A model generated the notes under the pieces. That model had not been told where the DNA came from and ran no database searches. It was given only the letters and a program-made list of their open reading frames with translations. Source: DATKCN01 sp035513175 (GTDB lineage: Bacteria > Chloroflexota > Chloroflexia > Thermomicrobiales > CFX8). From it: a stretch of DNA of 34,015 nt. Positions 24,603 through 31,560 of this stretch are shown piece by piece. The stretch is from assembly GCA_035513175.1 (NCBI GenBank), contig DATKCN010000287.1:1-34015 (forward strand), given 5' to 3'. The number at the start of each line of letters is the position of its first letter. Within the stretch, counting starts at the first letter, position 1. Both the position numbers and the translations under genes were made by a program.

Positions 24603-25130
24603 TCAGGCGACCGCGTCTCGAACCAGCGCCAGCCCATTCGCGGCTGAACCCCGGACCATTGCGACGGAGCCCGTGCGTGCGACTTCCTTTATGCCATATG
24701 GACGAATCATCGTGAGCAGCGAATCGATCTTGTCGGTTGGTCCCGTCACCTCAAGGATCAGCGTGTCCGGCGTTGCGTCAACGAATCTCGCCCGGTAGAT
24801 GTCGGTCGCCAGGCGCATGATGTCAGCGCGCGTACGCTCGGTCGCCGCAACCTTGACGATCGCCAGCTCGCGCTGAATGAGGTTTTCGCCCGTCACGTCG
24901 GTAACTTTCAGCACTTCAAGCAGCTTGTACAACTGCTTTGTCACCTGCTCGATAACCTTGTCGTCACCGGCCACCACGAATGTCATCCGCGAGATGCCCG
25001 GGGCTTCCGCGTGGCCCACCGCGACTGATTCCACGTTGAATCCACGCTGCCGGAACAGGCTCATCACGCGGTTGAGCACGCCCGGATGATTCTCTACCAG
25101 CACGACCAGCGTATGGAACCTGCTTGCCAT
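24603..25130 (-). CDS. ilvH: Acetolactate synthase small subunit
   Basis: This is the 175-residue regulatory subunit of acetolactate synthase. It binds valine through ACT domains and activates IlvB. The N-terminal ACT domain is FHTLVVLVENHPGVLNRVMS then GFNVESVAVGHAE; the C-terminal regulatory domain includes DATPDTLILEVTGPTDKIDS-type sequence (VDATPDTLILEVTG). The ATG at 25130 is one base after the ilvB TAG and has AAGGTGA five bases upstream, lying inside the ilvB end. A GTG at 25139 would overlap ilvB; ATG is preferred. Translation is probably coupled to ilvB. Confidence 0.96.
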   Translation of the reverse strand: MASRFHTLVVLVENHPGVLNRVMSLFRQRGFNVESVAVGHAEAPGISRMTFVVAGDDKVIEQVTKQLYKLLEVLKVTDVTGENLIQRELAIVKVAATERTRADIMRLATDIYRARFVDATPDTLILEVTGPTDKIDSLLTMIRPYGIKEVARTGSVAMVRGSAANGLALVRDAVA

Positions 25131-25131
25131 G

Positions 25132-26883
25132 CTAGTCACCTTCCTCGATCAGCTCATTGAATGACCCGCCGCTGGGAATCATCGGGTAAACGTTCTCTTC
25201 CTGACCGACGACAAAGTTGATCAACGCCGGACCCTCGAAGGAGCGAGCCCAGTTGATAGCGTCATCCACTTCCTCGCTGCGCTCGACCTTGCGGGCTGGG
25301 ATGCCGTACGCGGTCGCCAGCATGACGAAGTCCGGTTGGCTGATGAACGTTTCGGAATAGTTCTTGTCGTGGAACAGTTGCTGCCACTGGCGCACCATGC
25401 CGAGATAGCCGTTGTTGATAATCGCGACCTTGATGTTGGCGTTCTCCTGCACGACCGTGGCGAACTCGAACAGCGTCATCTGCACACCGCCGTCCCCCAC
25501 GATCGACCACACTTCGGCGTCGCGTCGGCCCATGGCGGCGCCGAGCGCCGACGGCACCCCGAATCCCATCGTTCCAAGTCCGCCGGAGGAGATCCAGTGG
25601 TTCGGGATGTCGCACTTGTAGAACTGTGCCGCCCACATCTGATGTTGCCCGACATCCGTCGTAACGATCGCCTCGCCGTGTGTCAGGTGGTGCATGCGCT
25701 CGATCACGTATTGTGGAACCAGCGATCGGCTCGGTCTTGATGTCCGATACGGCGGAACCCGCCGCCACTCCGCGATCTCGTCCAGCCAGTCGTCGTGCCT
25801 CGTTTCCTCAAGCTCTAGAGCGAGTCCTGCCAGCGACAGCTTCGCGTCTCCAACCACCGGCACCACCGTTGGCACGTTTTTTCCGATCTCCGCCGGGTCG
25901 ATATCGATGTGCACGATGCGGGCGTTCGGCGCGAATTCGGAAAGTCTGCCCGTCACCCGGTCGTCGAACCGCATCCCGACGCCGATGATCAGGTCCGCCT
26001 CGTGGATCGCACGATTCGCGTGCGCGAAGCCGTGCATGCCGACCATGCCAAGGCACAGCGGATGCGACTGCGGAAATCCACCAATTCCCAGTAACGTCAG
26101 CCCAATTGGAATCTGCGCCTTCTCGGCAAACGCGCGCAGCTCCTCGGAAGCCCCGGAGAGCAGGATGCCATGCCCCGCCAGAATCAGTGGCTTGCGCGCG
26201 TTGCGAACTTCCTGCGCGGCGAGTCGAATCTGACGCCGGTGGGGGACGTAGTTTGGCTTGTATCCGGGCAAGTCGATCGTTTGCAACTCGCCCAGGTCGC
26301 CCTTGGCAAGCAGCACGTCCTTCGGGATGTCAACCAGAACCGGCCCAGGTCTCCCGGTCGACGCCAGATGAAACGCCTTTTGAATCGTCGACCCGATGTC
26401 CGACGCGCTGCGCACGAGGAAATTGTGCTTCGTTATCGGAAGCGTGATGCCGGTGATGTCAATCTCCTGGAACGCGTCGCTGCCAATCACAGCCTGAGAC
26501 ACCTGACCGGTAATCGCCACTAGCGGAATCGAGTCGAGCATTGCGGTTGCAATCGGCGTAACCAGGTTCGTGGCGCCCGGCCCGGAGGTCGCGAGGCAGA
26601 CACCCACTTTGCCCGTGGCCCGCGCATATCCGTCTGCCGCGTGCCCGGCCCCTTGCTCGTGGCGCACGAGCACGTGATGGATGCCGAATTCAGGCAGGAC
26701 ATCATATAGCGGAATGACGACGCCGCCCGGGTACCCGAAGATCGTGTCGACGCCTTCTCGCTCCAGCGCCCGGCAAAGGAGACGCGCGCCGATCAACGGC
26801 TCGGAGGACTGAATCACTGCCGGGATGCGTTCAACCGCCTCTGCGTCCGCTTCCGCCGGTTTCCCTCTCGTCGTCGCCAGCAT
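25132..26883 (-). CDS. ilvB: Acetolactate synthase large (catalytic) subunit
   Basis: This is a ThDP-, FAD- and Mg-dependent enzyme that makes acetolactate or acetohydroxybutyrate. Landmarks in its 583 residues are GVDTIFGYPGGVVIPLYD, the catalytic Glu76 in VRHEQGAGHAADGYAR, and the ThDP-binding GDGGVQMTLFEFATVVQENA with IINNGYLGMVRQWQ. ATG 26883 is chosen because AAGGGA lies seven bases upstream; an in-frame GTG at 26928 lies close behind the attenuator stem. Its 5' region carries a promoter, a leader peptide rich in Ile/Val/Leu codons and a terminator stem, so expression is expected to rise when branched-chain aminoacyl-tRNAs are scarce. Confidence 0.97.
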   Translation of the reverse strand: MLATTRGKPAEADAEAVERIPAVIQSSEPLIGARLLCRALEREGVDTIFGYPGGVVIPLYDVLPEFGIHHVLVRHEQGAGHAADGYARATGKVGVCLATSGPGATNLVTPIATAMLDSIPLVAITGQVSQAVIGSDAFQEIDITGITLPITKHNFLVRSASDIGSTIQKAFHLASTGRPGPVLVDIPKDVLLAKGDLGELQTIDLPGYKPNYVPHRRQIRLAAQEVRNARKPLILAGHGILLSGASEELRAFAEKAQIPIGLTLLGIGGFPQSHPLCLGMVGMHGFAHANRAIHEADLIIGVGMRFDDRVTGRLSEFAPNARIVHIDIDPAEIGKNVPTVVPVVGDAKLSLAGLALELEETRHDDWLDEIAEWRRVPPYRTSRPSRSLVPQYVIERMHHLTHGEAIVTTDVGQHQMWAAQFYKCDIPNHWISSGGLGTMGFGVPSALGAAMGRRDAEVWSIVGDGGVQMTLFEFATVVQENANIKVAIINNGYLGMVRQWQQLFHDKNYSETFISQPDFVMLATAYGIPARKVERSEEVDDAINWARSFEGPALINFVVGQEENVYPMIPSGGSFNELIEEGD

Positions 26884-26942
26884 ACTGTCGTCCCTTGCCC
26901 GACGCGGATAACCGCGTGTCACGACCACCGTATATAACGAAT

Positions 26943-27029
26943 CGAGCCTCCCGCTCTTGGGAGGCTCGCGATCTTCCTGGCTACCTGGCTTCCTTCGCGT
27001 GCGCCCCCTTATGTCTCCCCGGTAAGGAG
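26943..27029 (-). promoter_or_regulatory. ilv transcription attenuator (protector, antiterminator, terminator)
   Basis: Four RNA strands are read on the minus strand. Strand 1 is CUCCUUA (27029-27023), the leader's Leu codons. Strand 2 is UAAGGGGGC (27011-27003), which includes the leader stop. Strand 3 lies in CGAGCCUCCC and strand 4 is GGGAGGCUCG; 3:4 is a perfect 10-bp terminator stem (26968-26943) with a 6-base loop followed by AUUCGUUAUAUA. Strands 1 and 2 can pair over 7 bp (protector). Strand 2 GGGGGC can pair with GCCUCC of strand 3 over 6 bp (antiterminator). A ribosome stalled on Ile, Val or Leu codons would free strand 2 and prevent the terminator. The logic is textbook; energies were not computed and the T-run is weak. 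Confidence 0.78.
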
Positions 27030-27134
27030 TACTACCTCGATGATAATGATCGATACACCACGCGCGTCGATGCCGTGAACATCACTTGATGTCTCGGCAT
27101 GTGTCTGCGTAGCGTGTCCGAACGATCGAGGCAT
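27009..27134 (-). CDS. ilv operon leader peptide (IIII-E-VV-LL)
   Basis: A 41-residue frame from ATG 27134 to TAA 27011-27009 ends SIIIIEVVLLTGET. The codons ATC ATT ATC ATC, GAG, GTA GTA, CTC CTT place four Ile, two Val and two Leu together just before the antiterminator strand. This is the composition expected of a leader that senses all three branched-chain aminoacyl-tRNAs. GGTGA lies four bases before the ATG. The candidate promoter starts transcription about 30 bases upstream, and the structural gene ilvB begins 125 bases after the leader stop. It is longer than most known ilv leaders, and the N-terminal half (MPRSFGHATQTHAETSSDV) has no special composition. It is too short to be called by most gene finders. 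Confidence 0.82.
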   Translation of the reverse strand: MPRSFGHATQTHAETSSDVHGIDARGVSIIIIEVVLLTGET

Positions 27135-27171
27135 GGGGTCACCCATCAAATATACGGAAACCATTGACGCG

Positions 27172-27201
27172 ATCATAAGCGGCGGGCTAGCAGAATGTCA
27201 A
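27172..27201 (-). promoter_or_regulatory. Promoter of the ilv leader-ilvBHC operon
   Basis: On the minus strand a perfect TTGACA (27201-27196) and TATGAT (27177-27172) are 18 bases apart. Transcription would begin near 27165, giving a ~30-base leader to the leader-peptide ATG. A second -10, perfect TATAAT at 27213-27208, lies just upstream with only a weak -35 (TTATCC), and may be a minor promoter. Confidence 0.75.
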
Positions 27202-27213
27202 GCAGAAATTATA

Positions 27214-27449
27214 GCCGAATTGTCACGTCGTGGATAAAACCAGCGAACTCCCTGCGAGCCGGAGTCCGCACGGCGGCGGCGCGTCGGTGCTCGATCGGTG
27301 GGTCGATTGGCGTCGGCGCTGCGACGACGACGCGCTGCGACGCCATCCAACGAGCCGCGACTCGATGTCCGGACTCGTCTACCGCTCGAGCGCCGGAACT
27401 CTGTGTGCTATCATTATTCGCGTCCGGGAGCGGCCCGTTGACGACATCT
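27214..27449. other. Intergenic region between ilv promoter and tRNA-Arg
   Basis: No gene is recognised. Short reading frames across it extend into the tRNA genes and have no coding character. An extended -10-like TGCTATCAT near 27406-27414 may be the tRNA-Arg promoter, but no clear -35 stands before it. The rest is GC-rich with CGACG-type repetition. Confidence 0.5.
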
Positions 27450-27522
27450 GCGCCCGTAGCTCAGCGGATAGAGCGTTTGGTTGCGGACCAAAAGGTCGGG
27501 GGTTCAAGTCCCTCCGGGCGTA
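27450..27522 (+). tRNA. tRNA-Arg (GCG)
   Basis: A 73-base cloverleaf folds fully: acceptor GCGCCCG/CGGGCGT, D stem GCTC/GAGC, anticodon stem TTTGG/CCAAA with loop TTGCGGA, and T arm with loop TTCAAGT. The anticodon is GCG, reading CGC and CGU. Most bacteria use ACG (with inosine) for this box, so the G34 is notable. The discriminator is A; CCA is not encoded. A terminator follows at once. Confidence 0.95.
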
Positions 27523-27529
27523 CAAGGAG

Positions 27530-27551
27530 ACCTCGCGCAGCGGCGCGAGGT
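27530..27551 (+). terminator. Terminator after tRNA-Arg
   Basis: ACCTCGCGC (27530-27538) and GCGCGAGGT (27543-27551) form a perfect 9-bp stem with a 4-base loop, followed by TCGTCGTTTCTG, moderately T-rich. It begins eight bases after the tRNA. Confidence 0.78.
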
Positions 27552-27645
27552 TCGTCGTTTCTGTCGACCTGGACGTTACGATCAGCGGTTGTCACACGAC
27601 TGATCCCTCAGTCAAATCGCGGGTGGATGCCGTATACTTCACGGT

Positions 27646-27731
27646 GGAGAGGTGTCCGAGCGGTTTAAGGTGCCGATCTCGAAAATCGGTGTGGTGTTGA
27701 GCCACCGAGGGTTCGAATCCCTCCCTCTCCG
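27646..27731 (+). tRNA. tRNA-Ser (CGA)
   Basis: This is an 86-base class II tRNA with a long variable arm (GTGGTGTTGAGCCAC region). Acceptor GGAGAGG pairs with CCTCTCC; the anticodon loop CTCGAAA gives CGA, reading UCG. The T loop is TTCGAAT. The discriminator is G and CCA is not encoded. A -10-like TATACT lies about 10 bases upstream (27632-27637). A small 6-bp stem (27740-27758) separates it from the next tRNA and may end its transcript. Confidence 0.96.
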
Positions 27732-27765
27732 CCGCCGCTCGGCCCCATGGCTGGGCCGCACGCAT

Positions 27766-27858
27766 GGAAGGGTCGCATAGTTGGCCTAGTGCGCGCGCCT
27801 GGAAAGCGCGTAGGCGGGACCTCTCGCCTCGAGGGTTCGAATCCCTCCCCTTCCGCCA
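27766..27858 (+). tRNA. tRNA-Ser (GGA)
   Basis: This is a 90-base class II tRNA with a long variable arm. Acceptor GGAAGGG pairs with CCCTTCC; the anticodon stem CGCGC/GCGCG closes the loop CTGGAAA, whose GGA reads UCC and UCU. The T loop is TTCGAAT. The discriminator is G at 27855 and CCA is encoded at 27856-27858. It lies 34 bases after tRNA-Ser(CGA). No clear terminator follows; the ~270 bases to otsB hold no other gene. Confidence 0.96.
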
Positions 27859-28128
27859 GCGTCGAATCTCGTCCCCGCGCGCTCACCCGCCGACGCCCGG
27901 ATCGTAACGTTTCGTGCGGGCGGCCGGGATCACGCCTCGTCTAATCGTCGTCCTCGTGTCTCAATGGACAGGGGTCCGGCACAAGCGGTGCGACGCTCGC
28001 GTCCGTGTCCGATTTGATTCGTGAGTCGCGGAGGCCGGCGAAGTCCAAGCGCGGCATGCGTGACTCTGAGACCGTACGGCGTCGCTCTTGACCATCGTCC
28101 ACGGTCAATGTCGGTTGGGGAGGGAAAC

Positions 28129-28965
28129 GTGCATACGCCAAAATTCGACCCCCGCGCGCATGGACCGTCCCGCGCGGTTGAAGCCAGTGTCGCAGTCGCG
28201 GGGGTCGCCGACTTCTGGCGCCGTGTCGACTCCGCGAGCCACATCGTGCTGATGCTCGATTACGACGGCACATTGGCTCCGTTTCACGTCGACCGCATGC
28301 AGGCCCGCCCGTTGCCGAACGTTCTGGACGCTTTAGAGATCATCGACGACGATGACCGGACCACGGTTGCGATTGTGTCCGGACGCCCCGTCGAGGAGGT
28401 CCAGACCCTGCTGGGCAATCCACGCTTCAGGATCGCCGGCAGTCATGGTTATGAAATGTACGACCCTGCAGGTGAGCCGTTTACTGCGCCGATCACCTCC
28501 CGGCAGTCGACAGTCCTCGATGAGGCAGTTGCCAGGGCCATTTCCATCTTCGATCCGGCGCGCGTCGAGCGCAAGGCTGCCAGCGTCGCGGTCCATTTCC
28601 GCGGACTCGAACCCAGGCACTATCGCGACGTTGAGGACGCGTTGAGGAGTGAGTGGCGCGCGGTTTCGCCGGCGGATTCGATGGAGATTCGTCCGTTCAA
28701 CGGCGGAATCGAGCTTCGGGCAACCGGGCGAACGAAGGGCAGTGTCGTGCGGGAAATTCTCGCTGAAAGCCCCGTCGATGCTTTGGCCATCTACATCGGG
28801 GACGATGACACCGACGAGGACGCGTTTGCCGCGCTGCCTGACACCGGAATCGGTGTCAAGGTCAGCCTCACCGGAGCCGAAAGCCTCGCCCGCGGACGTC
28901 TTCCTGATTGCGCCGCGGTCGAGCGCTTACTGATTGACTGGGGAATGCGCAGGAAGCGCTCGTGA
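28129..28965 (+). CDS. otsB: Trehalose-6-phosphate phosphatase
   Basis: This is a HAD-superfamily phosphatase that removes phosphate from trehalose-6-phosphate. Motif I is MLDYDGTLAPF (Asp44 nucleophile, Asp46). VAIVSGRPVEEVQTLLG is motif II with AGSHGYEM after it, RATGRTKGSVV carries the motif III lysine, and IYIGDDDTDEDAF is the metal-binding motif IV. GTG 28129 has GGAGG five bases upstream, giving 278 residues; frames from 28021 or ATG 28108 lack a ribosome site. The end overlaps the otsA start (GTGA), so the pair is translationally coupled. Confidence 0.92.
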   Translation: MHTPKFDPRAHGPSRAVEASVAVAGVADFWRRVDSASHIVLMLDYDGTLAPFHVDRMQARPLPNVLDALEIIDDDDRTTVAIVSGRPVEEVQTLLGNPRFRIAGSHGYEMYDPAGEPFTAPITSRQSTVLDEAVARAISIFDPARVERKAASVAVHFRGLEPRHYRDVEDALRSEWRAVSPADSMEIRPFNGGIELRATGRTKGSVVREILAESPVDALAIYIGDDDTDEDAFAALPDTGIGVKVSLTGAESLARGRLPDCAAVERLLIDWGMRRKRS

Positions 28966-30488
28966 CGGGAACCGAGGACACCGGCGTCAATCGGTTGGTT
29001 GTCGTGTCGAACCGGCTGCCAGTCGTACTGGCGCAAGCCCCAGATGGCCGGGTAACAGCGCAACCCGGATCGGGGGGGCTGATCTCGGCCATCGCTCCAG
29101 CGCTGCGCAATCGTGGCGGCATCTGGATCGGTTGGCCGGGAACCGGCAGCGTCGAGTCGATCCGCCCCGCGCTGGATGACGCTTCCCGAGGTACCGGATA
29201 CGCTCTGGAGCCGGTTGAGCTGTCGGCGGAGCTGATCGCTGGCTACTACTATGGCTTCTCGAACGAGATCATCTGGCCGCTGTTCCACGATCTCCCGTCC
29301 CGTTGCAACTTCGTCCCACGCTATTGGCGCGATTATCAAGCGGCCAACCGGGTCTTCGCAGAGGCCATTGAGCGCGTCACTGTCGGGGATGATTTCGTTT
29401 GGGTCCACGACTACCACTTGATGGACGTGGCGGAACAGCTCCACAACATTGGAGCGCGCCGTCGCACGGGCTTCTTCCTCCACATACCGTTTCCGCCCGT
29501 CGACCTGTTTCTCAAGCTTCCCTGGCGCTTCGAAGTCTTGCGTGGCCTGATGGAATTCGATGTTCTGGGATTCCAAACCGCACGGGACACCCGCAATTTC
29601 GTGCACTGCGTCCGGACTCTGCTTCCCAACGCTACCGTGTCCGGCAGGCGGAGCTCGTACGTGCTCCAGCTCCCCGGCAACCGGACCGTCGTTGGCAGCT
29701 TCCCCATCGGCATCGACGCGCGCGACTTCGAGGAGGGCGCCAGGAGCGACGATGTCCTGCGGGCCATGCAGCTGTCGCTCGATCGCCTGCCGAACATGAA
29801 GATGATCCTCGGAATCGACCGGCTCGACTACACCAAGGGGGTTCCCGAACGGCTCGTCGCCTTCCAGGAGACCCTGCGCGCGTATCCAGAGCTGCAAGGC
29901 TGCACCACGCTGATCCAGGTGGTCGTGCCGAGTCGCGAGGACGTTCCCGAGTATCAGATCCTCCGTTCCGAAGTCGAACGGCTCGTCGGCGAAGTCAACG
30001 GAGAGTTCACGCAGCCCGGCTGGGTCCCAATCCACTACATTTACCGGCCGCTTGACCGCACCGAGTTGCTGGCCTATTACCGCATGTCGGACGTGTGCGT
30101 GGTCACACCATTGAAGGACGGCATGAACCTGGTATCCAAGGAGTACTGCGCCTGCAACGTCGAGGGCGACGGGGTGCTGATCCTCAGCGAGTTCGCCGGC
30201 AGCGCGGCACAGCTTCACCGGGGGGCGATCATGGTCAACCCGCACGACATCGAGGGCACCGCGCGCGCGATCCACCAGGCCGTCACGATGCCCATCGACG
30301 AGCGACGCTCGCGCATGCGGCGTCTCAAATCGGTCGTCCGGCGTGACGACATCTTCTGGTGGACCGACATGTATCTTCGCGCCGCGATCAGCAAGCGCCT
30401 CGACGACTTCCTCACTAGTGAATACTTCGTGCCGCGCTCGAATCTTGAGGATCGTGAGCTCGACGAGCCCGGGGAAAGTCGTGGCTAA
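28962..30488 (+). CDS. otsA: Trehalose-6-phosphate synthase (GT20)
   Basis: The 508-residue enzyme joins glucose from a nucleotide sugar to glucose-6-phosphate. Landmarks are VVVSNRLPVVL and SGGLISAIAPAL at the N-terminus (G6P and donor loop), FVWVHDYHLMDVAEQL, GFFLHIPFPPVDLF, LGIDRLDYTKGVPERL, and TPLKDGMNLVSKEYCA, which contacts the nucleotide. With OtsB it completes trehalose synthesis, a compatible solute. The GTG start overlaps otsB by four bases. The 127 bases to the convergent ribokinase gene hold only a weak GC stem and no strong terminator. Confidence 0.96.
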   Translation: MTGTEDTGVNRLVVVSNRLPVVLAQAPDGRVTAQPGSGGLISAIAPALRNRGGIWIGWPGTGSVESIRPALDDASRGTGYALEPVELSAELIAGYYYGFSNEIIWPLFHDLPSRCNFVPRYWRDYQAANRVFAEAIERVTVGDDFVWVHDYHLMDVAEQLHNIGARRRTGFFLHIPFPPVDLFLKLPWRFEVLRGLMEFDVLGFQTARDTRNFVHCVRTLLPNATVSGRRSSYVLQLPGNRTVVGSFPIGIDARDFEEGARSDDVLRAMQLSLDRLPNMKMILGIDRLDYTKGVPERLVAFQETLRAYPELQGCTTLIQVVVPSREDVPEYQILRSEVERLVGEVNGEFTQPGWVPIHYIYRPLDRTELLAYYRMSDVCVVTPLKDGMNLVSKEYCACNVEGDGVLILSEFAGSAAQLHRGAIMVNPHDIEGTARAIHQAVTMPIDERRSRMRRLKSVVRRDDIFWWTDMYLRAAISKRLDDFLTSEYFVPRSNLEDRELDEPGESRG

Positions 30489-30615
30489 CGGAATCCGAAC
30501 GCTGCTCCGAGCGCCATGCGCCTCGTCAGCCGAAGATCGCTAAGTCGATGCAGTTGCCAGGCAGTAGTCTTCACGCGGACGGGCAGGCTCGCCCATCACA
30601 CCCCGCCCAGCCGTC

Positions 30616-31530
30616 CTACGACAGCTTCGAGTTGATAAGCGACACGATCGCCTCGCGGCGAGGAAGAGACGGCTGGGCGCCGTGCTCGGTCACGGCCAGC
30701 GCACCTGCGGCGACCCCGGCCGGCGTCGCTTCGCGCACACTCGCGCCATTCGCGATCCATGCCGACAATGCGCCGCAGAAAGCATCCCCAGCGCCCGTCG
30801 TATCGACCACGTCAACGCGCGGCGCGGGCGTCACCCACACGCCGGATTCGTCGGCGGCAAACACGCCATGCGTCCCCATCGTGATCACTCCGCATCTGCT
30901 GCCGTATGTCCGCAGGTCGCGCGCATCCTCAAGCGCCGAGCCAGCGCTTACAGCGCGCCCCAACAGCCCAGATGCTTCGATCTCATTGCAAACGAGCACG
31001 TCGACACTCGGGAGCAGCTCGATCACGTTTTCGTCGTATGGCGCGGCGTTCAGGATAATCGTGGCGTTTCCAACAAGCCGCTCTACCGCGTAGCTCAGGG
31101 TGTCGAACGGAACTTCAAGCACGACCAGCAACGCGTCCCAGCTCCCCATCTCAATCGCGCGGTCGATCGTGGCAGGAGCGACCCGCGCGTTCGCGCCCGG
31201 GACAACGACGATCTGGTTCTCGCCGTGCTCGTTGACGACGATCAATGCAACGCCAGACGATTCACCCGCGACACGCTCGACGCATGTCACGTCAACGCCG
31301 TCGGCTACCAAATCAGCCAACCGCTGCCCGCCGAATTCATCGTCCCCGACCGCTCCCGCAAATGCGACCGACGCGCCAGCTCTCGCTGCCGCCACCGCCT
31401 GGTTCGCGCCTTTGCCACCGGCGAACACGCTGAAGCTCTGCCCGGTCAGCGTCTCTCCCGCGATGGGGAGGCGCGACGTCCGGCAGACAAGATCAGTGTT
31501 CGACCCACCGACAACGAGGACCCGGCCCAT
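30616..31530 (-). CDS. rbsK: Ribokinase (PfkB family)
   Basis: The 304-residue sugar kinase phosphorylates ribose or a related sugar with ATP. The substrate-end signature is AGGKGANQAVAAARAGASV, and the ATP-end signature is DTTGAGDAFCGALSAW, with the catalytic Asp in the GAGD part. GVITMGTHGVFAAD and the N-terminal VLVVGGSNTDLVCRTSRLP also fit. No ribose transporter or nucleosidase is adjacent, so the substrate is by homology only. It lies 30 bases downstream of the transglutaminase gene on the same strand and is probably co-transcribed. Confidence 0.9.
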   Translation of the reverse strand: MGRVLVVGGSNTDLVCRTSRLPIAGETLTGQSFSVFAGGKGANQAVAAARAGASVAFAGAVGDDEFGGQRLADLVADGVDVTCVERVAGESSGVALIVVNEHGENQIVVVPGANARVAPATIDRAIEMGSWDALLVVLEVPFDTLSYAVERLVGNATIILNAAPYDENVIELLPSVDVLVCNEIEASGLLGRAVSAGSALEDARDLRTYGSRCGVITMGTHGVFAADESGVWVTPAPRVDVVDTTGAGDAFCGALSAWIANGASVREATPAGVAAGALAVTEHGAQPSLPRREAIVSLINSKLS

Positions 31531-31560
31531 CGTCGCTCCTGCGTCAATCGTTACTCGAAG

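Noticed and set aside
26884..27135. T-box riboswitch upstream of ilvB
   Set aside because: No match to the conserved AGGGTGGNACCGCG sequence on the minus strand, and the leader peptide with Ile/Val/Leu codons explains the terminator better.
27281..27360. CGACG-rich direct repetition before tRNA-Arg
   Set aside because: The repeats are short, imperfect and typical of GC-rich DNA; no array structure.
27665..27886. Minus-strand frame over the tRNA-Ser genes with EGEGFEPSRREVPPTRFP
   Set aside because: Same artefact: antisense translation of two tRNA-Ser genes.
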